From positions 1 through 64,000 of the forward strand of contig CATXDC010000015.1 in the NCBI GenBank assembly GCA_958366985.1: a DNA stretch of 64,000 bases, in the 5' to 3' direction. The stretch comes from an uncultured Oscillospiraceae bacterium. GTDB lineage: Bacteria; Bacillota; Clostridia; Oscillospirales; Acutalibacteraceae. Positions 59,801 to 64,000 of the stretch are shown here, piece by piece. The position numbers were made by a program, and so were the translations under genes. Position 1 is the first letter of the stretch. The number at the start of each line of letters is the position of its first letter. The notes under the pieces were generated by a model. That model was given only the letters and a program-made list of their open reading frames with translations. It searched no databases and was not told where the DNA came from.

Positions 59801-62296
59801 AAGAATAGCGTTGTTATAGAGATCCATATGACCTACTACAACATCAGCAGTTGCTATTGATACCTTTAAGCTACCCTTGTAATCAGAATTTCCAAAAGCA
59901 GCTTTAAGTACAGGAGAAAATCCGTTAAGAACCTGACCTATAGCTTTAACAAAACTATCCTTATCATGTACGCCCCAATCAAGTTTGGAGGTGTCAAGAT
60001 TATTCCAGTCTGTTCCAGCTGCATTAAGTGCATCTCTTACAGCTGCATACTCATCGCCTGTTATTACAGTTGAAAGAGTATTGGGATAGAGCATAAGATG
60101 AAGGTTATCCTTAGCCTGATTAAGAATATCCTGACCTGTGATAGTTGTTACAACTGCATCAATTGGAGGAATATTCTTAATTGTATCAACAAGCATCGGA
60201 TAGATGCTTGTAAGAACTGTGTTAACCATCTCATTTGTATAGAGATTGTCACTTACAGCGTTCTTGATAAGGTCAGAAATTGTACCTTCAATTCCGAGAA
60301 CGGGACCGAGATCCTCATTCTTCATAAGAGAATCAAGTTTTGATATAACAGTATCAAGCTTATCATGGGTTACCTTATAAACTTCGTCGGATGTTCTTGC
60401 AACGTCACCCGCCATGGGATCACGCTCAGGATATTCCATCTCAGTTTTATAATAATGATCAAAGGGATTTGCATTATATTCCTCAAGTGAGGTGAGCATA
60501 AATTCATAATGCTCATAATCAGATCTCAGTTCTTCAGAAACATATTCGGTATCCTTAATGGTATCCCAAATAACAGTTTCTACACCACCCATTGCTTCTT
60601 CAACAATGTTGTGGTTAAGAAGATTAACTTCAGTGTACTTGTCATAACTGTCAGCAATTTCACTTATCTGGTCTGCTAAGCGATCAGCAAGTACTGTATA
60701 AACAGATACTACAGCACCATTAACCTGTTCATACTTAGTGCCAAACAGCTTTGCAACAGTCTCTTCACCATATTTTGCCTTAAGATCATTAAGCTTTGAG
60801 TTAGCTTCAGTAAATTTAACTGTAAGCTGCTCTGTGGGAAGAGAAGAAACATCCTCTCTTATAAGCTCATTGAAATACTTAAAGCTTTCATAGATTTCAT
60901 CAGCTAAAGCTTTATCTTCGGGCTTTTCAGAAATCTTAGCATATATGTTATCAAGGAATGTATGGATATATGCTGTGCCCTCTTCACCGAAAACACGTGC
61001 AATAGCAGCTGCAGTGCATTTTTCGATAAGCTCAAGGTTAGCTGAAACCTCAAGATACACGTTGATAACATCAAGATTATTATATTCGTCAAGAGGAACT
61101 GGGAAACCGCTTATTTTAGCATCAATTTCTGCCTTTAATGCGGTAATTTCGATAACTTCCTTTTCCTCATTGACAGAAGCAATATAAGCGGCAATTGCCT
61201 CTGCTGTAAGACCATACTTTGTGAGAGCTGCGTTTCTTGACTCTTCATTGCAAGCATTGAAGTTTTCAAAAAGATCAGTCATCTCATTGAGAACTGTTTT
61301 CAGATCTGCAAGCTCCATTTCAGCAGGCTTGCTGTACTTGTCCATAATATCCTTCATTGCACCTGCATACTCGTCGGCAAGCTTGTTGTCACGAGTATTT
61401 TCTGTTGCAATAACGAAGTTCTGGATAGCATCCTTATCAAAGAAATGATTGATTATTGTGTCGCTTCCCCAAAGATCACCAAGCGCATCAATAGCTGCAC
61501 GGTTATTCTTTGCAAGCTCAACAAGTTCATCAGATGTCATTGATTCAAGATCTGTTGCAAGAAGTTTATCTGTGAAGTAATTTGCAAATTCCTTGAGAGC
61601 AGCAGGAATTTCTGTCTCAGGATTTGTTTCAGTACGGGTCCAGCTCTGAAGCACAATATTGCGCCAATAGTTTGCAAAGCTTCCGCCGCCCTGTCCGTCA
61701 TGGAACCAGTCATATGTAACTGAAGTGTACAGTGTATCAGGGATATCTTCAACACTGCTGTACTGCATCAAAACGTTTGTAATATCACGTTTGATTTCAA
61801 ATACATAATCACGCTTATTGGGAACGCTCGGTTTGGTCCAACCTGTAGCTTCTCCTCTACCATTTTGATATGCTGTAAAAGCATCCAAAGCAGCGTTGGC
61901 TACAGAAAGATCATCACCAGTAACGCCTTTTTCCTGAAGTGTTGCAAGCACTGCATTTTTTACACCTAAAAGTGTATATTTATCATCACGCTGACCTGTC
62001 TGTGTGTGATTAGGTGCAATGCTTGTGGCAACTGTCCAAAATGCCTCTGCTGCCTTTTCGATGTCACCTGTAGGATCTTCCATTGTTACACGGAATTCCG
62101 TATGACCGTCTTTATCGGAACCAGTCTGTACTGCTGAACCGGGCCAAGCTGCATTTTTAACACCGTCGGCTTGAAGAGATTCAATAAGAACCTGCCATGG
62201 ATCTTCAGCCGCAAAAGCTACAAAGCCGGCACTGACGCTCATTATGACCATAACAACAGCCATAAATACGCTCAGCACTCTTTTAGAAGTCTTCAT
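56855..62296 (-). CDS. Giant secreted repeat protein with Big2 and FIVAR-like domains
   Basis: A 1,813-residue exported protein. A signal peptide (~30 residues, ending near FVAFAAED) is followed by ~640 helical, acidic residues, then two related ~450-residue units (about 677-1130 and 1135-1560; shared phrases YTNE, DWGV, NGIIP/NAILP, DPILxxV, DILP). Next come a Big2 immunoglobulin-like domain (~1552-1632; VTDVSISQTSASL, WTTSNAGVATVENG), a FIVAR-like three-helix unit (~1632-1692) and a C-terminal beta domain. It has no LPxTG motif or terminal membrane helix. Start is the ATG after AGAGAGG; 25 codons upstream are open but unlikely. Probable cell-surface or matrix adhesin. Confidence 0.8.
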   Translation of the reverse strand: MKTSKRVLSVFMAVVMVIMSVSAGFVAFAAEDPWQVLIESLQADGVKNAAWPGSAVQTGSDKDGHTEFRVTMEDPTGDIEKAAEAFWTVATSIAPNHTQTGQRDDKYTLLGVKNAVLATLQEKGVTGDDLSVANAALDAFTAYQNGRGEATGWTKPSVPNKRDYVFEIKRDITNVLMQYSSVEDIPDTLYTSVTYDWFHDGQGGGSFANYWRNIVLQSWTRTETNPETEIPAALKEFANYFTDKLLATDLESMTSDELVELAKNNRAAIDALGDLWGSDTIINHFFDKDAIQNFVIATENTRDNKLADEYAGAMKDIMDKYSKPAEMELADLKTVLNEMTDLFENFNACNEESRNAALTKYGLTAEAIAAYIASVNEEKEVIEITALKAEIDAKISGFPVPLDEYNNLDVINVYLEVSANLELIEKCTAAAIARVFGEEGTAYIHTFLDNIYAKISEKPEDKALADEIYESFKYFNELIREDVSSLPTEQLTVKFTEANSKLNDLKAKYGEETVAKLFGTKYEQVNGAVVSVYTVLADRLADQISEIADSYDKYTEVNLLNHNIVEEAMGGVETVIWDTIKDTEYVSEELRSDYEHYEFMLTSLEEYNANPFDHYYKTEMEYPERDPMAGDVARTSDEVYKVTHDKLDTVISKLDSLMKNEDLGPVLGIEGTISDLIKNAVSDNLYTNEMVNTVLTSIYPMLVDTIKNIPPIDAVVTTITGQDILNQAKDNLHLMLYPNTLSTVITGDEYAAVRDALNAAGTDWNNLDTSKLDWGVHDKDSFVKAIGQVLNGFSPVLKAAFGNSDYKGSLKVSIATADVVVGHMDLYNNAILPLLELLECNGVVSTETFNSYTTADQMIKAILDPILDYVETVADAPISSITDILPKIAYVFDHDMITSVLKSTKLTAKATALGGLVNVDIISTAGITDPSLYGVVKFAAPDLDLSVLSDVNKLIPMVLGMVAPGTNLVLPTINQSVLASHGQMVAGVASGRTGGTRYQLVTDKADTLLAVLRYVLPMLGDNDFLNSVTALIGKLTGSEIVLSEDILKIINGIGLNSDNVICALTELFVPQEYASKELNYTHNSEEEIGQPINTVTYSADWTKEQAQFIADNTTDFVNDMMKILGGSNMPDLSGLIRSYIADEFYTNETINSVILMVKEQLDSLGMDLDPVLGLVGVDLSIWDDVTEDKDWGVIPGDTATFKAALKEALSPFAPIMATLMSGEADLTVLGAVTMKSYPGYQNGIIPILENLGCADEDIMSAAEYAELAKSGNYDQMISAIIDPILNLVDEIYADPINKVMDILPNAFYFINNGNLQICVENALQSVFVMLDTARPIYDLSFELNLNVQQILVDLVADLEVNGQKLNLKIPFLSDLSVLAVGNVTEYQSKSGKVAYKLTDADRADLVTVLMRNVVELIFYEDNLDAVITLVDSYVNMSDANKENLKKILYAFAETYHENNGVDKIMNAVYVIYKTMYVTGDGAVTIIGDFNERWSAVFNSLYNSGNPVLVEIAKTADEVLDFLSFGLINGNGIGTSGLIDFFDRVAAFFQGRVTDVSISQTSASLKEGESFTLSLSFKPVTVKNKNATWTTSNAGVATVENGVVKAVGPGDAEIKATTADGGLTVSCVVRVRADKTVLNDALRRAEEAPVDEALLSDEYINALATAQYVAGKELATQAEVNEAAQTLIDALNTLELGGKIESVTITQNGAPVGQTVYQKVPWTKKWNSTPAALGLSINEGAKVKNITWEYANWSTDKQEATIEAAADGMSALIRATNGVGARSAWIQVTVEDVYGNKVTSDPVKVRFYNYDWQK

Positions 62297-62345
62297 TTCA
62301 ATACCTCTCTTCATTTTATAATATGCATCACCATGCTTTCCGGCT

Positions 62346-62408
62346 TTAAATCTGAATCGCTCCTCTTTCAAATTTAAAAGCCATTATTTTATTTTTGTCT
62401 TCTACCAC
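62346..62408 (-). CDS. Possible 20-residue leader peptide
   Basis: GTG at 62406-62408 after the strong site AAGGAGGGAGC; reads MVEDKNKIMAFKFERGAIQI. It ends 50 bases before the start of the giant surface protein. It may regulate translation of that gene or be a vestigial start. Confidence 0.4.
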   Translation of the reverse strand: MVEDKNKIMAFKFERGAIQI

Positions 62409-62514
62409 GCTCCCTCCTTCTGCGTGTTTTTTCGGAATACAAGCAGCGCCGCTAATGCTGCGCCGCTGACAGCATTTATATACTTTTAAATATATCTTTA
62501 CTGTATCCTTCCAA

Positions 62515-62543
62515 ATTATAACAAATTTATAAACGGAATTCAA
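62515..62543 (-). promoter_or_regulatory. Promoter of the giant surface-protein gene
   Basis: TTGAAT (62538-62543), 17-base spacer and perfect TATAAT (62515-62520) on the minus strand. Confidence 0.7.
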
Positions 62544-62694
62544 TGTATAAATTGTCAATATTATCAATAATTTTTGGTTAATAATCCACTTTATATGACT
62601 TGTATATAATATTTATATAGATTACATATATAAACGTAAAATTTTTAATAATTTTTCTTTCGTGCCGTTAATTTAGAAATTCTGCTATTTTTAA

Positions 62695-62735
62695 ACAAAA
62701 AAATAAACCTGCAGAGCAAATCCACAGATTTATTT
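62695..62735 (-). terminator. Terminator of the rodA-like gene
   Basis: AAATAAACCTG (62701-62711) pairs with 62725-62735 at ten of eleven positions; TTTTGTTT follows on the minus strand, 13 bases after the stop. Confidence 0.65.
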
Positions 62736-62747
62736 TTATAAATATTA

Positions 62748-63944
62748 TTAAACTTCCGAAAATCTTGTAGCTATACTGCTTAGCCTGAAATCTACAGGAT
62801 CCTGCTTTCTCGTGCTTCGGTAAATACTCATTATAAGACCAATGGCAATGTATATACAAAGATTAGATGAACCGCCGGCGCTGAAAAACGGAAGGGTAAT
62901 TCCGATAACCGGGAAAATTCTGATACACATACTTATATTTATTATTGCCTGGCTTCCTATCATGGCAGCAGTTCCGCAGCACATGAGATAGGCTTTGTTA
63001 TCTCCAGACTGCTTACCAACGTAAATTATTCTCATAATAATTGCAAAAAGTAAAAGCAGTACAAGAATTATTCCGATAAGACCCAGCTCTTCACCTATGG
63101 AAGCTAAAATCATATCATTCTGACCTTCTGGAACGGCACCGTTTTGCGTGTATTCACCGTTAAACAATCCCTTTCCGAACACTCCGCCGGATCCCATGGC
63201 ATTAAGTGCCTGATTTTGCTGATAGGCTTCTTCAAGGGCGTAATGCTCGGGGTAAAAAATTGCCAACACACGATTTTTCTGATACTGATTGAATATCTTT
63301 GCCTTATCACCAAGCACCCAGAGTATCGGAATAGCCACAGCCATAAGTCCCGCTCCTGCGGCAAAATATCCCCAGTGCATACCGGCAACAAGAAGCATTG
63401 CCATACATATAAGCAGGAAAACCAGAGCCGAACCGGCATCACCTGTTTTCATAACAAGACCGAAAGGAATAAGTGCATGGACTGCAAGTAATGCTATATT
63501 TTTGAAGGAATTAAGGTTTTCCTTTACCAAATCAAGATGTACTGCAAAAGTGATTATATAACCTATTTTTACAAGCTCTGACGGCTGAAAGTAAAATACT
63601 TTTAAATCAAGCCATACTCTGGAATCAGGACGCTCCAGCGGAGCAACACCAAACAAAAAGACCAAAAACATCAGTCCAATGCAGACTATACCAACTAAAG
63701 GCCACAGCCTTGCAATAAATTCATAATCTATAAAGGATATGATAATACAAAGCACAACACCTATCGCAACAGCGAGAACCATAGTTTTCATGTCATCAGG
63801 GATTAGCTCACCGTCAGTTAAAGTGTGTTTAGTTACACTGTAAACCATCAATATTCCAAAAGCTGAAGCTAAAAGAGATAAAATAAACAAGAGCTTATCC
63901 GTACCCTTAAAGGCATTTTTCAAAACACCGCTTCGGTTTCTCAA
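62748..63944 (-). CDS. rodA: RodA/FtsW-family peptidoglycan polymerase
   Basis: A 398-residue SEDS glycosyltransferase with ~10 membrane helices. Seen: WLDLKVFYFQPSELVKIG, the conserved loop after the fourth helix with the functional region, MKTGDAGSALVF, a long extracellular loop with GVFGKGLFNGEYTQNGAVPEGQNDMI(L)A in parts, and PFFSAGGSSN near the end. It polymerises lipid II for cell elongation with a class B penicillin-binding protein. The start is TTG at 63942-63944 after GGTGGTGAT. RodA fits better than FtsW or SpoVE, but the choice is not certain without neighbours. Confidence 0.92.
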   Translation of the reverse strand: MRNRSGVLKNAFKGTDKLLFILSLLASAFGILMVYSVTKHTLTDGELIPDDMKTMVLAVAIGVVLCIIISFIDYEFIARLWPLVGIVCIGLMFLVFLFGVAPLERPDSRVWLDLKVFYFQPSELVKIGYIITFAVHLDLVKENLNSFKNIALLAVHALIPFGLVMKTGDAGSALVFLLICMAMLLVAGMHWGYFAAGAGLMAVAIPILWVLGDKAKIFNQYQKNRVLAIFYPEHYALEEAYQQNQALNAMGSGGVFGKGLFNGEYTQNGAVPEGQNDMILASIGEELGLIGIILVLLLLFAIIMRIIYVGKQSGDNKAYLMCCGTAAMIGSQAIINISMCIRIFPVIGITLPFFSAGGSSNLCIYIAIGLIMSIYRSTRKQDPVDFRLSSIATRFSEV

Positions 63945-64000
63945 AAATAATCACCACCGACTAAAATTTTCTGCTTTTCATTATATCCTTAATCCACTTT

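Larger units (their letters stand above)
62297..62747. other. 451-base region upstream of the giant surface-protein gene
   Basis: Contains a minus-strand promoter (62515-62543), a ~210-base leader with a 20-codon ORF and a GC-rich pair of GCGCCGCT repeats near 62445-62468, and the terminator of the rodA-like gene. The leader is long enough for post-transcriptional control, but no known riboswitch is recognised. Confidence 0.6.

Noticed and set aside
1..64000. CRISPR arrays, tRNA or rRNA genes, insertion sequences, integrases
   Set aside because: I saw no regularly spaced repeats, cloverleaf-like genes, transposase motifs or terminal inverted repeats; negative by eye only.

Overview
The window is chromosomal DNA of a moderately low-GC, anaerobic, probably gut-dwelling Firmicute of the class Clostridia; the Oscillospiraceae/Ruminococcaceae are my best guess. 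Supporting signs are strong GGAGG ribosome sites with frequent GTG/TTG starts, lipoboxes, two LytTR/GHKL regulatory loci, an oxygen-sensitive 2-hydroxyacyl-CoA dehydratase-type enzyme, a tungsten aldehyde:ferredoxin oxidoreductase, a BofC-like protein and a fragment of a CotJC-type manganese catalase. No rRNA, tRNA, CRISPR array, transposase or phage gene was found.

Layout. 1-5.4 kb is an accessory segment: a minus-strand LytTR response regulator, two tandem GHKL kinases with nearly identical catalytic halves, and a chloramphenicol acetyltransferase-like gene preceded by a 12-codon leader and a hairpin that traps its start region. The segment ends at a 5'-truncated manganese catalase. 5.6-10.5 kb holds two plus-strand glycan-active genes (a GH95-family lipoprotein and a membrane-tethered GH18 protein). 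10.5-12.4 kb holds a lipid kinase and a TetR regulator.

12.5-25.3 kb is the most unusual part. A long minus-strand cluster encodes a CooC-like nickel-insertion ATPase, two 2-hydroxyacyl-CoA dehydratase-type subunits, their ATP-dependent activase, a 51-residue membrane peptide, a short acetyl-CoA-synthase-beta-like protein and a large FAD/FMN/4Fe-4S enoate-reductase-like flavoenzyme. A peptide/nickel-type ABC transporter follows. A 29-bp perfect palindrome and an attenuator-like hairpin lie ahead of the first gene. I do not recognise this combination as a described pathway.

25.7-29.6 kb holds a second LytTR regulator with two tandem paralogous kinases, on the plus strand. 29.6-40.6 kb is one minus-strand tungsten operon driven by a near-consensus promoter: four-cluster ferredoxin, aldehyde:ferredoxin oxidoreductase, MoaD, MoeB, TupA-TupB-TupC tungstate importer, MoeA, a MoeA-periplasmic-binding-like fusion, MoaC, MoaA and a MOSC-MogA fusion. 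MoaE is absent.

41-46.7 kb carries two divergent-strand membrane-anchored calcineurin-like phosphoesterases and a peptidase M20/two-gene permease operon. 46.8-53.4 kb is a minus-strand run of a class A penicillin-binding protein, pyrC, pyrF, pyrK, pyrD and ruvX. 53.6-56.7 kb (plus) has a BofC-like protein, a CBM9-like protein, an N-acetylhexosamine-kinase-like enzyme and a degenerate glycerophosphodiesterase-like membrane protein. The window closes with a 1,813-residue secreted protein built on two ~450-residue repeats and a RodA-type glycan polymerase, both on the minus strand.
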